Positions 43,030 to 55,100 of a stretch of 64,000 bases of DNA are shown one piece after another (within the stretch, counting starts at the first letter, position 1; every line of letters starts with the position of its first letter). The position numbers and the translations under genes are program-made. Source of the DNA: Azorhizobium sp943371865 (GTDB taxonomy: Bacteria; Pseudomonadota; Alphaproteobacteria; Rhizobiales; Xanthobacteraceae); assembly GCF_943371865.1 (NCBI RefSeq), contig NZ_CALRWL010000029.1, positions 1-64,000 of the forward strand. The letters run 5' to 3'. A model generated the notes under the pieces. That model saw only the letters and a list, made by a program, of their open reading frames with translations, did no database searches and was not told the DNA's origin.

Positions 43030-43920
43030 TCAGTCGATCCGGGTCCAGGGCACCGGCACGAAGCGGTAGCCGTCGCCATCGGCCTCCAGATGGGCGGCGC
43101 CGGGGAAGGGATAGTGGAAGCCCGCCACCAGCAGGCGTTCCGCCGCCACCCGCGCCAGCATGCGCCGGCGGCTCTCTTCCGCCAGGGCCGGGTCCATGTC
43201 GAACATGGCGTGCCAGCCCGGATTGCGGGCGAACAGGAACGGGGTGTTGGTCAGGTCTGACTGGATGAACAGCTGGTCCTTGCCGGACTCCAGCATGAAG
43301 GAGGTGTGGCCCGGCGTGTGGCCCGGGGTGCCGATGGCGACGAGGCCGGGGGCGATCTCCTGCTCCCAGTTGAAGCGGAACACCCGCTCGGCCACCGCAT
43401 CGAAGACCCGCGCCACATTGGCAAACGCCGCCTTCTGCCCTTCGGGGGCGCGGCTGGCGTTGCCGGCGTCGGTCCAGAACGCCCATTCGTGTTCGGGCAC
43501 CAGCACTTCGGCGTTGGGGAAGGCGGCGGCGCCGTCCGGCCCCAGCAGGCCGTTGATGTGATCGCCGTGGAAGTGGGAGATCACCACCGTATCAATGTCA
43601 CCGGCCTCGATGCCGATGGCGCCGAGCGTGCCCTGCAACTGGCCCACGGGCGAGGGGCCGGGCTGCGGGCCGTAGCCGGTATCCACCAGGATCCGCCGGC
43701 CGGCGATCTCCAGCAGCACCGGGTTGAAATAGATCGTCAGCTGGTCTTCCGGCAGAAACGCCGCCTTCAGCGCCGCATTCACCGCGTCACGGGGCGCATT
43801 GCGCACGAAGCCGTCCGGCAGGGGCATGGTGCGGCTGCCATCGGGAATGGCGGTCACCGTCACATCGCCGACGCCGTAGCGATAGGCGGTGGGCGCAAGC
43901 GGGGGGAGAGAGGAAGCCAT
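43030..43920 (-). CDS. MBL-fold metallo-hydrolase
   Basis: 296 residues. The metallo-beta-lactamase metal site HxHxDH is in VISHFHGDHINGLLG (near 117-131), followed by a further His in GTPGHTPGHTSFMLES (near 200), the Asp in LFIQSDLTNTP and the final His in VAGFHYPFPG. The arrangement resembles quorum-quenching lactonases and related hydrolases, but also many uncharacterised esterases. A signal peptide is not evident; the ATG at 43920 (MASSLPPLAPTAYRYG) is preferred over the extension to 43962. A terminator of the aapJ transcript lies upstream. Confidence 0.88.
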   Translation of the reverse strand: MASSLPPLAPTAYRYGVGDVTVTAIPDGSRTMPLPDGFVRNAPRDAVNAALKAAFLPEDQLTIYFNPVLLEIAGRRILVDTGYGPQPGPSPVGQLQGTLGAIGIEAGDIDTVVISHFHGDHINGLLGPDGAAAFPNAEVLVPEHEWAFWTDAGNASRAPEGQKAAFANVARVFDAVAERVFRFNWEQEIAPGLVAIGTPGHTPGHTSFMLESGKDQLFIQSDLTNTPFLFARNPGWHAMFDMDPALAEESRRRMLARVAAERLLVAGFHYPFPGAAHLEADGDGYRFVPVPWTRID

Positions 43921-44052
43921 GGAGATGTTCCGTTCCTGCGTTCGGCGGACGGTGAAAGGCAAGGCGCGCCGGTTCCGATGTCTGGCGCCGCCCCTTGCCT
44001 GAGCCCTTTAGCGAACCGGCGGAGGCCGGGCGGTCACAGGGCCGTGAGGGCA

Positions 44053-44085
44053 TAAAAAAAAGCTGCCCGCGCGGGCGGGCAGCTT
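44053..44085 (-). terminator. Rho-independent terminator after aapJ
   Basis: On the minus strand a 10-bp stem (44061-44070 with 44075-44084, loop 44071-44074) is followed by a run of eight T residues, seen as A residues at 44054-44061 on the plus strand. It sits 22 bp beyond the aapJ stop codon and matches the classic intrinsic terminator form. Confidence 0.93.
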
Positions 44086-44106
44086 CGTCTTGAGGGCAGT
44101 GCGTGT

Positions 44107-45135
44107 TCAGCGCACCGGCGGGGCGTACTGGATGCCGCCGGCGCTCCAGAGCTGGTTGACCCCGCGCGGGATCGCCAGCTTGGAGCCGGTGCCCACATTG
44201 CGCTCGAACACTTCGCCATAATTGCCCACGGCGCGGATGATGCGCACCGCGAAGTCCTTGGTGAGGCCCAGCGGCGTGCCGAAATCGCCGTCATTGCCCA
44301 CGAGGCGCTTCACGTCCGGCTTTTCCGACTTCAGCGCGTCGGGCAGCGACAGCGACGACACGCCCAGCTCTTCGCCGTTCAGCATGACGAAATGGGTCCA
44401 CTTCACCACGTTGAACCATTCGTCGTCGCCCTGGCGCACCACCGGGCCGAGCGGCTCCTTGGTGATCACGTCCGGCAGCACGATATGGTCGACCGGCTTG
44501 GCCAGACCCGTGCGCAGCGCATAGAGCTGCGACACGTCGGTGGTGAGGGTGTCGCAGCGGCCATCCTCATAGGCCTTGACCAATTCCTGAACGGTGGGGA
44601 GCGTGATCAGCTCCACCTTCATGTTGTTGGCCTTGAAATAGTCGGTGGCGTAGCTCGCCGCCGTGGTGCCGGCCTGCACGCAGACCTTGGCGCCGTCCAG
44701 TTCCAGCGCCGAGGTCAGGTTGCGGGCGCCCCGCACCATGAAGCCCTGGCCGTCATAATAAGTGATCGGCCCGAACAGCAGCTTGTAGGTGGTTTCCCGC
44801 TCCAGGGTCCAGGTGGAGTTGCGCGAGAGGATGTCCACCTTGCCGCTCTGGAGGCCGGTGAACCGCTCTTCGGCGTTCAGCGGCACGAAGGTCACCTTGG
44901 CCGGATCGTTCAGGACGGCGGCGGCCACGGCGCGGCAGAAGTCCACGTCGAAGCCGCTCCACTTGCCGCCGTCATTGGCGGAGAAGCCGGGAATGCCCTG
45001 GCTGACGCCGCAATTCAGCGTGCCGCGGTCTTTCACCGCCTTGAGGGTCTGGGCGTCGGCACCCTGGGTGCCGAGGGCCAGCATGGCCCCCGCCAGGAGG
45101 GCCCACATGCTCTTGGTGCCAAAGCGTGCCGTCAT
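44107..45135 (-). CDS. aapJ: General L-amino-acid ABC transporter substrate-binding protein (AapJ/BztA-like)
   Basis: 342-residue periplasmic binding protein of family 3. Signal peptide MWALLAGAMLALGTQGADAQ is cut near ADAQT. The mature part has TLNCGVSQGIPGFSANDGGK, GFDVDFCRAVAAAVL, ILSRNSTWTLERETTYKLLF and CVQAGTTAASYATDYFKANN, all characteristic of AapJ/BztA. It should feed an Aap-type ABC system, but no permease (AapQ, AapM) or ATPase (AapP) gene is adjacent in this window. It is 35 bp downstream of the L,D-transpeptidase gene on the same strand and ends at a strong terminator. Confidence 0.93.
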   Translation of the reverse strand: MTARFGTKSMWALLAGAMLALGTQGADAQTLKAVKDRGTLNCGVSQGIPGFSANDGGKWSGFDVDFCRAVAAAVLNDPAKVTFVPLNAEERFTGLQSGKVDILSRNSTWTLERETTYKLLFGPITYYDGQGFMVRGARNLTSALELDGAKVCVQAGTTAASYATDYFKANNMKVELITLPTVQELVKAYEDGRCDTLTTDVSQLYALRTGLAKPVDHIVLPDVITKEPLGPVVRQGDDEWFNVVKWTHFVMLNGEELGVSSLSLPDALKSEKPDVKRLVGNDGDFGTPLGLTKDFAVRIIRAVGNYGEVFERNVGTGSKLAIPRGVNQLWSAGGIQYAPPVR

Positions 45136-45170
45136 GGGAAGTGCCCCGGAGAGGAAGGAGATGGCGCCGG

Positions 45171-45851
45171 TCACAGGGTGACGGCCTGGCGGATGATGAC
45201 CTTGGTGCCCACGGGCACGCGGTTGTACAGGTCGATGACGTCGCTGTTCACCAGCCGGAAGCAGCCGGAGGAGATGGCGTAGCCGATGGTGTCGGGCTGG
45301 TTGGTGCCGTGGATGCGATAGACCGTGCCGCCCAGATAGAGCGCGCGGGCACCCATGGGATTGCCGGGGCCGCCGGCCATGAAGCGCGGCAGATAGGGCT
45401 GGCGCTGGATCATCTCGGCGGGGGGCGTCCAATCCGGCCATTCCGACTTGCGGGTGACCTTCTCCAGCCCCTGCCACTGGAAGCCGTCGCGGCCGACGCC
45501 GATGCCGTAGCGCAGGGCGCGGTTGTTGCCTTCCACCAGATAGAGATAGCGATCCGAGGTGGAGATGATGATGGTGCCGGGCGCTTCCGTGGTGCGGAAA
45601 TAGACCGGCTGGCGGCGATAGGCCGGATCCAGCTGGGCTTCGTCTTCCGGCGTCGGCACCAGGCCGGGCTGGTCGCCGATGTCCAGCGTGGCCCCGGGGG
45701 TGCCGCGCGGGGGCACCGTCCCGCCGGGAACGGAAGCGTTGGGGACCGGGGCGCGGGTGCCGAAGGATTGGGCCATGGCGGCGCTGCCGAGCGCCATCGT
45801 GCCCATCTGCAACACCGCTGCCAGCGCGATAATTCTGAATGTCGATGTCAT
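45171..45851 (-). CDS. L,D-transpeptidase (YkuD family)
   Basis: 226 residues with a signal peptide (FRIIALAAVLQMGTMALGSA, cut near AMAQS). A Pro/Gly-rich linker is followed by the YkuD domain: IIISTSDRYLYLVEGNNR, then the catalytic motif YRIHGTNQPDTIGYAISSGC with FRLVNSDVIDLY, including the His and the nucleophile Cys. It crosslinks peptidoglycan or anchors lipoproteins to it. It starts at ATG 45851; a TTAACCAT box lies 58-65 bp upstream on its strand. It leads a two-gene unit with aapJ. Confidence 0.92.
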   Translation of the reverse strand: MTSTFRIIALAAVLQMGTMALGSAAMAQSFGTRAPVPNASVPGGTVPPRGTPGATLDIGDQPGLVPTPEDEAQLDPAYRRQPVYFRTTEAPGTIIISTSDRYLYLVEGNNRALRYGIGVGRDGFQWQGLEKVTRKSEWPDWTPPAEMIQRQPYLPRFMAGGPGNPMGARALYLGGTVYRIHGTNQPDTIGYAISSGCFRLVNSDVIDLYNRVPVGTKVIIRQAVTL

Positions 45852-45908
45852 GATGCCGACCTCACTTCTCCCCGCCCCCGCGGAACGTCGGGAGGAGCAT
45901 AGCGGAAC

Positions 45909-45916
45909 ATGGTTAA
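45909..45916 (-). promoter_or_regulatory. CtrA-like box TTAACCAT upstream of L,D-transpeptidase
   Basis: On the minus strand TTAACCATG occurs 58-65 bp upstream of the L,D-transpeptidase start, facing that gene. CtrA, the alphaproteobacterial cell-cycle regulator, binds TTAA-type half-sites of this form. The single half-site and its distance are suggestive only. Confidence 0.4.
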
Positions 45917-46113
45917 CATCCCACGACCGGATCTTGCCCGGCCCCGGGGTGTGCCTGTGCCGCATCCTCCCACAAGCGTCCTTGGGTACGGCGCCCGGTG
46001 GGACGCACGTACCGATTCTCGGATAGCCGAGCGGCGCCGTAAGGAAAAGCGAAAAAGACGGACCGCAGCGGCAAGGTCTGGAAATCTGGCGATGGCCCGC
46101 CGCGATGAGGCGT

Positions 46114-49100
46114 CTAGAACTTCAGCAGGAAGGTACCCTTGAACGCATTGTCATAGGCATTCCCCGCCACCATCCCGTTATAGGCCAGGCTCAGGCTGCT
46201 CTGCGGGGTAAGGGCCATGTCCAGGGACACATCCAGCAGCAGCGCGTCGGTGGCCATGGGCGCGCCCTGGATGGCAAACGGCGTGCTGCCGCTGGCGAAG
46301 CTGAACACGGTGGATGGGGCGGTGTCGCCGAACGCATGCTGCCAGCCGGCGGATGCCCGCGCCTGCGCCGCGAGCGCGCCGATCTGGAACGGCAGCGCGC
46401 CGCGCAGCCCCAGGGTGGTGTAGACCACAGCGTCATCCTGCGCCTGGGCGGTGAGGGCGGCGGCACTGCCGTTCTCCGAGAAGCCGTTCACATGCAATTT
46501 GACATAAGCGGCATTGGCGAACGGCTCCAGGATCGCCGGACCGACCGGAAGCGGCAGGCCCAGTTCGCCATAGATCTGCGCCGCCTGCGCGCTGGCGTCG
46601 GCCCGCGCCAGGCCGGTGAAGCCGGTGAAGAACACCGAGCGGCTGGTGGAGATGTCATGCCAGGTGAAGGCCGCCCCCAGCCGCAGATCCACCGGCCCGA
46701 GGCGCGTGCCGCCGTACAGCGCCACATGATAATCATCGCTGGAGCCGGATGAGGTGCGGGCGTTCACGTCGAAGTCGGTGGAGCTGTAGCCGGTGGCAAA
46801 TCCCACCCGCCAGAGATCGCCGATGTGCCCGTCCAGGCCGGCGAACACCCCGGCGACGGTGCGGCTGATGGCGCCGGCATTGGCCGTTCCATCCACCGAG
46901 CCCCAGGAGCCGAAGGCCTGCGCCCAGCCGATGCCGGTGCCGGCGTCCGCGGCGCCGGGCTGGGGGGTGATGGCATCGGGCAGCCGGGCGCGGGCCAGGG
47001 TCGCCTCGCGCAGGAAGCGGCTGTCGGCCAGGAACATGCCTGCGGCGCTGGGGTGGATCTCGCCCGACAATTGGTCGAAGGCCACGTCCGCCTGCGCCGC
47101 ATTGAGCGAGAGGATGTCGTTATAGATCACGTTGCCGTAGCCCAGCGATTGCGTGCCATTGGCCGCCGCCGCCTGGTTGGCAGTCACCGCGACGCTGGCG
47201 AACGGGATTTCGTTGGGCGCTAGAACCAGGCGGGCCTGATTGTCCACATAGCTCACATTGGGCGTCAGGAAGGTGAGGTCCGTGGTGACGCGGTCGAACA
47301 CGCCCACCAGAGTGCCGGCGGTGAGGAAGGTATAGGTGTAGTTGACGCTGTATCCGGCCTGGGAGTTGATCTGGAGCAGGCCGGCGAGGATCGCCGTGCC
47401 GCTGACGTTCACCACATCGCTGCGCACCGGGTCGATCTCCAGCGTGGAGGTGGAGCCCGTGCCGAGGCGTAGATTGCCCTGGATGGTCAAGGTGCCGATG
47501 GAATGGCCGGGCGAGAGTTCCGCCCCGGACGCCAGGGTCACCGAGCCCACGGTGCCATGGCCGCCCAGCAGCGCGCCGCTGGCCACCGCCACCTGCGAAT
47601 TGGCGATGGAGGCGCTGCTGCCCGCAGCATTGCCGACGATGAGGGCGCCGCTGCTCACGGTCGTCGGCCCGCTGTAGGTCGAGACGCCGTCGAGGATGAA
47701 TTCGCCGCTGCCGGTCTTGGTCAGGCCGCCGCTGCCCGAAATGACGCCGGAAAACGTGCTGCCCGCATTGTTCGCGCCGGTGGAGAGGGTGGCGGTGCCC
47801 AGCGTCACGGCCCCGCTTCCGGACAGCGCGCCGATGGACTGGGCGTGGCTGGCCAGATCCAAGGTGGCGCCGGCGCCGATGCTGACGCTGGTGGCGGAGG
47901 ACAGGGCGCCGGCAACGTCGGTGCGCAGCGTGCCGCCGCTGATGGTGGTGGCGCCGGTGAAGCTGTTGGCCGCTCCCAGCGCGAGGGTTCCGTCGCCGGT
48001 CTTGGTGAGGCCGCCGGCACCGGAGAGGATGCCGTTCAAGGTGGCCCCGGCGGCGGTGGTCTGGATGGTGCCGGTGCTGCCCGCGGCCAGCGAGATGGGA
48101 TTGGCCAGCGTATAGGCGCCCAGCAGCGAGAGTTCGGAATTGCTCAGGAATGCCAGGGCCCCGGTGCCGAGCGCGCTGGCGTTGGCCATCACCAGGCTTC
48201 CCCCATCCAGGCTGGTGCCGCCGGTGTAGCTGTTGGCGCCGGAGAGGGTGAGCGTGCCGCTGCCGGTCTTGCTGATGCTGCCGCTGCCGGAGATCACGCC
48301 CGAGAGCGTGATGGGATAGCTGGAGGTGTCGATGGTGCTGCTGGCATCGGCGGCCAGCGCGATGGTGTTGGCGAGGCTGTAGGCGCCGGCAAAGCCCAGG
48401 GTCGCGCCGCTGAGCACCGTGAGCCCGCCGGTGCCGAGGGCGCCGTCGGCCCCCACGGTGAGGGTGCCGCCGGCGAGCGCGGTGTCGCCGCTATAGGTGT
48501 TGGTGCTGGACACGGTGAAGGTGCCGCTGCCGGTCTTGGTCAGGCCGCCGGTTCCCACCAGCACGCCTGAGAAGGTGGTGGAGCTGTTGTCCGCCCCGGT
48601 CACCAGCGACGCGCTGCCCAGGAGCACCTGCCCGGCGCCGGCCAGCGAGCCGATGGTCTGCGCCGTGCTGTCCAGGTCGAGGGTCGCCCCCGCGGCCACC
48701 TCCACCGCGCTGGCGGCGGGCAGGGCGCCGGTCACCGTGGTGCGCAAGGTGCCCTCGGTCACGGTGGTGGGGCCGGTGAAGGTATTCACCGCCGCCAGTT
48801 CCACCGCCCCCGGCCCGATCTTCGCCACGCCGCCGGCACCCGAGATCACGCCCGCCAGCACCAGGGTCTCGGTATGGGTGTCGAGAATGGCAATGGCGCC
48901 GCTGCTCACCGCGATCGGATTGGTCAGGGTGGCCGCCACCGTATAGTCCAGCTCCGCCGAGCCGCGCACCGACACCGGCCCTGTGCCCAGCCCCGCGGCA
49001 TTGGTGACGATGAGTTCGCCGCCGGTGAGCACGGTGCCGCCGGAGTAGGTGTTGGCCGTCGCGAGGGTGAGCGTTCCGGTGCCGGATTTTGCCAGGGCGC

Positions 49101-52100
49101 CGGTGCCGCTGATCACGCCGCTGATGGTGGCATCGAAGCCCGCGGTGTCGAAGGTCGCTTCGGCTCCTGTCGCCAGCTCCACCGCATTGGCGAGGGTGAA
49201 GGCGCCGCCAAAGGCCAGCGTCCCGCTGCCGAGGAAAGTGAGCGCACCGGAGCCAAGCGCGCCCGCGTCGCCAATCGCCAGGGTGCCGCCGGACAGGCTG
49301 GTGCCACCGGTATAGCTGTTGGCCCCGGCCAAAGTGAACGTGCTTGCCCCCACCTTGGCGAGGCTGCCGCTGCCGGAGAGCAGGCCGGCAAAGGTGCTGC
49401 TGCCGGTGTCCGCGCCCACGCTCAGGGCGGCGCTGCCCAGCGTCACCGCCCCGCTGCCGTCCAGGCTGGCGATGGACTGGTTCCAGCCGGACAGGTCCAG
49501 CGTGGCGCCGCTGGCGATCCGCACCGCACCGCCCGAGGGCAGCGCCCCGGCAACGTCGGTGCGCAAGGTGCCCTCGTCGATGACGGTCGTGCCCGCATAG
49601 GTGTTGACGGCGGCGAGCGCGACCACCCCGGCCCCGATCTTCGAGATGCCGCCGTCGCCGGAGATGACGCCGGCCAGAACCAGCGTTTCGGTGTGGGTAT
49701 CGAGCACGGCGGTGCCGCCGGCCGCCACGGCCAGCGTGTTGGTGAGGGTTGCGGCCACCGTATAGTCCAGCTCCGCCGTGCCCTGGACGGTGATGGCGCC
49801 GGTGCCGAGGCCGGCGGCATGGGTGACGATCAGTTCGCCGCCGGTGAGCAGGGTGCCGCCGGAATAGCTGTTGGCGGCGGCCAGCGTCAGCGCGCCGTCG
49901 CCGGCCTTCACCAGCATGCCGCTCCCGGAGAGGGTGCCGGCGAGGGTGGCGGCATAAGCGGCGGTGTCGAAGGTGAATGCCACCCCGGAGGCAAGGGCGA
50001 AGGTGTTGGCCAGGCTATAACTGCCGTCGAACCGCAGCGCGGCGGTGCCGGTCACATCCACGGCGCCGGTGCCGAGCGCATCGGCATGGGCCACCACCAG
50101 CGTTCCCGCCGCGAGGCTGGTGCCGCCGGAATAGCTGTTGGCTCCGGACAATGTCAGCGTGCCGCTGCCCGCCTTGGCCAACTGGCCAGCGCCGGAGATG
50201 TCTCCGTCGAGGCTGACGGTGTGGGCGGCGGTGTCCACGGTGCCGGTGACGCCGCCGGCCAGGGCAATGGCGCCGCCCACGCTGGCGGCGCCGGTGAAGG
50301 CCAGGGTGCTGGTACCGAGGAAGGCGAGCCCGCCGCTGCCCAAGGCGGACGATCCGGCCACCGCCAGCGTGCCCCCCGACAGCGAGGTGCCGCCGCTATA
50401 AGTGTTCACCCCGCCGAGGGTGAGGGTGCCGAGCCCGGATTTGGCGAGCCCACCATCGCCGGACACGCCACCGGAGAGGGTGACATCGAAGCCGGCGGTG
50501 TCCACGGTACCGATGGCGCCGTTTGCCACCGCGACGGCGGTGCCGAAGTCATAGGCGCTGCGGAAGGCCAAGGTGGCGCTGGCGCCGAAGGTCAGCCCGC
50601 CGGTGCCTAGGGCCGTGGGGCCGGCTACCGCCAGAGTGCCGCCGGTGAGGGTGGTGCCGCCGGCATAGCTGTTGCTGCCGCCGAGGGTCAGGGTGCCGCT
50701 GCCGGATTTCACCAGGGCGCCCGCGCCGCTGATGGCGCCGTTCAGCGCGACGGCCGCGCTGCCGGTGTCCACGGTGGCCGATGCCCCCGCCGCCAAAGCG
50801 ACCCCATTGGCCAGGCTGTAGGTCGCGGCCGGTGTCTGCACGAAGCCAAGGCTCGCGTTGGCGCTGATGGCGAGCGTGCCGCTGCCCAGCGCCGCATCAT
50901 TGCCCACCACCAATGTTCCGGCGCCGAGCTGCGTGCCGCCCGCATAACTGTTGGCGCCCGACAAGATGAGGCTGCCGGTGCCCGCCTTCGCCAGCCCGCC
51001 CGCGCCGCTGACGGTGCCGGCCAGCGTCACCGCGTTCGCGCCGGTATCCAGCGTCGCCACCGCGCCGCTCTGGACGGTGAGGGCATTGGCCAGGCTCATG
51101 TCGGTGCCGAACAGCAGAGCGGCGGATCCCAGCACATCCACCGTGCCGCTGCCGAGCGCATGGTCATTGCCCAGCGCGAGGGCGCCGGCGGAGAGGCGGG
51201 TGCCGCCGGAATAGCTGTTGCTGCCGGACAGGGTGAGGGTGCCGGTGCCGGTCTTGTCGAGGCCCCCCGTTCCCGAAAGGGTGCCGGCGAACGTGGTGCT
51301 GGTGTTGTTGCCGCCGGTGGCGAGCCGCCCGCTGCCGAGGCTCACGTCGCCGGCGCCGGACAGAGCGGCCACGGTCTGGTCGTGGCCGGCCAGGTCCAGG
51401 GTGGCGCCGCCGGCAATGCTCACGGTGGTGGAAGCGGCGAGGGCGCCCGCCACATCGGTGCGCACCGTGCCCTGGGTGATGGTGGTGGCGCCGCTATAGG
51501 TGTTGGCCGCGGCCAGGGCCAGGGTGCCGGTTCCGGTCTTGGTCAGCCCGCCGGCCCCGCCCACCACGCCCGCCACCGTGGCGGTGTTGCCCGCGGTGTC
51601 GAAGGTCACGGTGGTGCCGGTGCCAAGGGTGATGGCATTGGCGAAGGCGAAGGTGCCGTCGAGCTGGAACGTGGTGTCGGTCAGGAAGGTCAGCCCGCCG
51701 GTGCCCAGGGCCGAGCCATTGGCCAGCACCAGCGCCCCGCCGCTGATGATGGTGCCGCCGGAGAAGGTGTTGGTGCCCGCGAGGGTCAGCGTGCCATTGC
51801 CGCTCTTGGCGATGCCGCCGCTGCCGGAGATCACGCCGTTGATCACCACCGCATAGGCGTCGGTATCGAAGGTGGCGGTGGCGCCACCGGCGACGGTGAC
51901 CGCATTGGCCCATTGATAGGCGCCGCCGAAGCTGACGGTGCTCGTGCCGGTCACGGCGAGAGCGCCGGTGCCCAGCGCCGCGGCATTGCCCAATGCCAGG
52001 GTGCCGCCGGCCAACGTGGTGCCGCCGGTATAGCTGTTGGCGCCGGAGAGGGTCAGCGTGCCGCTGCCGTTCTTGGCCAGGGCGCCGTCGCCGCTGAGCG

Positions 52101-55100
52101 CCCCCGCCAGGGTGACCGCATGGGCGCCCGTATCCAGCGTGCCGGTGGCGCCGGTGGCGAGCGAGATGGCATTGGCGAGGCTGAAGTCGCCGCCCACGGC
52201 GAGGGTGCCATTGCTGGTGAAGGTGAGGGCGCCGCTGCCCAGGGCGCCGGCATTGCCCAAGGCCAGGGTGCCGCCGGCCAGCGTGGTGCCGCCGGTGTAG
52301 CTGTTGGTGCCGGACAGGGTGAGGGTTCCGCTGCCCGCTTTCGCCAAGGTGCCGTCGCCGCTGAGGGCGCCCGACACGGTCACCGCATTGGCGCCGGTGT
52401 CCAGGGTGCCGGTGGTGCCGGTCGCCAAAGTGATGGCATTGGCCACGCCATAAGCGCCGGCAAACCCGAGGGTGCCGGAGCCGGCAAAGGTGAGGGCGCC
52501 GCTGCCCAGGGCGCCAGCGCTGCCCACCACCAGCGTGCCGCCGGACAAGGTGGTGCCGCCGGAGAAGCTGTTGGAACCGGACAGGGTCAGCGTGCCGGAC
52601 CCGGTCTTGGCCAAGGTGCCGCCACCGCTGACGGTTCCTGCCAGCGTCACCGCATTGGCGCCGGTCTCCACCGTGCCGGTGGCGCCGCTGGCCAGGGTCA
52701 TGGCATTGCCGATGCTGAAGGCGCCGCCCACCGCCAGGGTTCCGCTCTGGGCGAAGGTGAGCGCGCCGGTGCCGAGCGCTGAGCTGCTGCTCAGTGCCAG
52801 CGTCCCGCCCGCCAGCGTGGTGCCACCGGTGTAGCTGTTGGTGCCGGAGAGGGTGAGGGTGCCGGCGCCGGTCTTGGCCAAAGCGCCGTCGCCGCTGAGC
52901 GTGCCCGCCAGGGTGACGCCATAGGCGCCGGTATCCAGGGTGGCGGTGGCGCCGCTCGCCAAGGTCATGGCATTGCCGATGCTATAGGCGCCGCCGAACG
53001 CCAGCGTCCCGCTGGTGGCGACGGTGAGCGCGCCCGTGCCCAGTGCATCGGCATTGCCCAGCGCCAGGGTTCCGCCCGCGAGCGTGGTGCCGCCGGAGAA
53101 GGTATTCGCGCCCGACACGGTCAGCGTGCCGCTGCCGGTCTTGGCCAAGGCGCCGCTGCCGGTGATGCTGCCGGACACGGTGACTGCATTGCCGCCGGTG
53201 TCCAGTGTGCCGACGGCGCCGCTGGCGAGGGTCATGGCATTGGCGAGGCTGAAGCCGCCGCCGAAGGCGAGGGTTCCGGTTTGGGCGAAGGTCAGCGCGC
53301 CGCTGCCCAGCGCGGTGGCGCTGTCCATCTGCACGGTTCCGCCGGCCAGCGTGGTGCCGCCGGTGAAGCTGTTGGCACCGGACAGGGTGAGGGTGCCGCT
53401 GCCGGATTTGACCAAGGCGCCGTCGCCGCTGAGCGTTCCGGCCAAGGTGACCGCATGGCTGCCGAGATTGAGGTTCGCGGTGGCGCCGGATGCCAGGGTG
53501 ATGGCGTTGGCGAGGCTATAGGCGCCGGCGAACCCCAGGGTTCCGCTCTGCGCGAAGGTGAGGGCGCCACTGCCCAAGGCGGAGGCGCTCCCCAGCATCA
53601 GGGTGCCGCCGGAGAGCGTGGTGCCGCCGGTGAAGCTGTTGGCGCCGGCGAGGGTCAGCGTGCCGCTGCCGGTCTTGGCCAAGGCGCCATCGCCGGTGAG
53701 CGAGCCGGCGAGGGTGGCCCCGAAGGCTCCGGTATCCAGGGTGCCGGTGATGCCGGCGGACAAAGAGATGGCATTGGCAAGGCTGAAATCGCCGTTGAAC
53801 GCCAGGGTGGCGCTGGTGGCGAAGTTGAGCGCGCCGGAGCCCAGCGCACCGGCATTGGCCAAAGCGAGCGTGCCGCCGGAGAGCGTGGTGCCGCCGGTGT
53901 AGCTGTTGGCGCCGGACAGGGTCAGGGTGCCGGCCCCGGTCTTGGCGATGGCGCCGGTGCCGGAGATGATGCCGCCCAGGCCCACCGCGTTGCCGTTGGT
54001 GTTCAAGGTGGCCGTCGTGCCGGCCGCGAGGGTCAGCGCATTGGCGACCTGATAGGCGCCGTCGAACGCCAGCGTTGCGGTGCCGGCCACCGTGAGCCCG
54101 CCACTTCCGAGCGCGTCGGCGCTGCCGAGGGCGAGCGTGCCGCTGGCCAAGGTGGTGCCGCCGGTAAAGCTGTTGGTGCCGGACAGGGTCAGGGTGCCGG
54201 CGCCGGTCTTGGTCAGCGCGCCATCGCCCGAGAGCGTGCCGGTGAGCGCGACCGCTTGGCCGCCGGTGTCCACCGACGCGGTCATGCCGCTCGCCAGCGC
54301 GACCGCATTGGCCAGGCTGTAGCTGCCGCCGAATGCCAGGGTGCTGTTGCTGGCGATGGTCAGCGCCCCGCTGCCCAGCGCCGTGGCGCTCCCCAGCATC
54401 AAGGTGCCGCCGGAGAGCGTGGTGCCGCCGCTGTAGCTGTTGGCGCCGGTCAGGGTGAGCGTGCCGCTGCCGGTCTTGGCCACGGCGCCATCTCCGCTCA
54501 CCAGCCCGGCCAGCGTGACCGCATGGGCGCCGAGATCCAGGCTCGCCGTGGCCCCGGCTGCCAGGGTGAGGGCATTGGCGAGGCTGTAGGCGCCGCCGAA
54601 CGCCAGGGTTCCGCTCTGGGCGACGCTGATTGTCCCCGTGCCCAATGCCGTTGCGCTGGCCAGCGCCAGGGTGCCGCCCGAGAGCGTGGTGCCGCCGGAG
54701 AAGCTGTTGGCGCCGGACAAAGTGAGGGTGCCGCTGCCGGCCTTGGCCAAAGCGCCATCGCCCGAGAGCGCGCCCGTCAGCGTGACGCCATAGGCCCCGG
54801 TATCCAGCGTTCCCATCGCCCCGGCGGAGAGGGTGAGGGCATTGGCGAGGCTGAAGCCTCCGCCGAAGCTGACGGTGCTCGTTCCGGTCACGGCGAGGCC
54901 GCCAGTGCCTAGCGCCGATGCATTGCCCAGCGCCAGGGTGCCGCCGTTGAGCGTGGTGCCGCCGGTATAGCTGTTGGCGCCGGAGAGGGTCAGCGTGCCG
55001 CTGCCGGCCTTGGCCAAGGTGCCATCGCCGCTGAGTGCTCCCGCGAGGGTCACCGCGTGGGTGCCCGTATCCAGCGTGCCGGTGGCGCCGGTGGCGAGCG

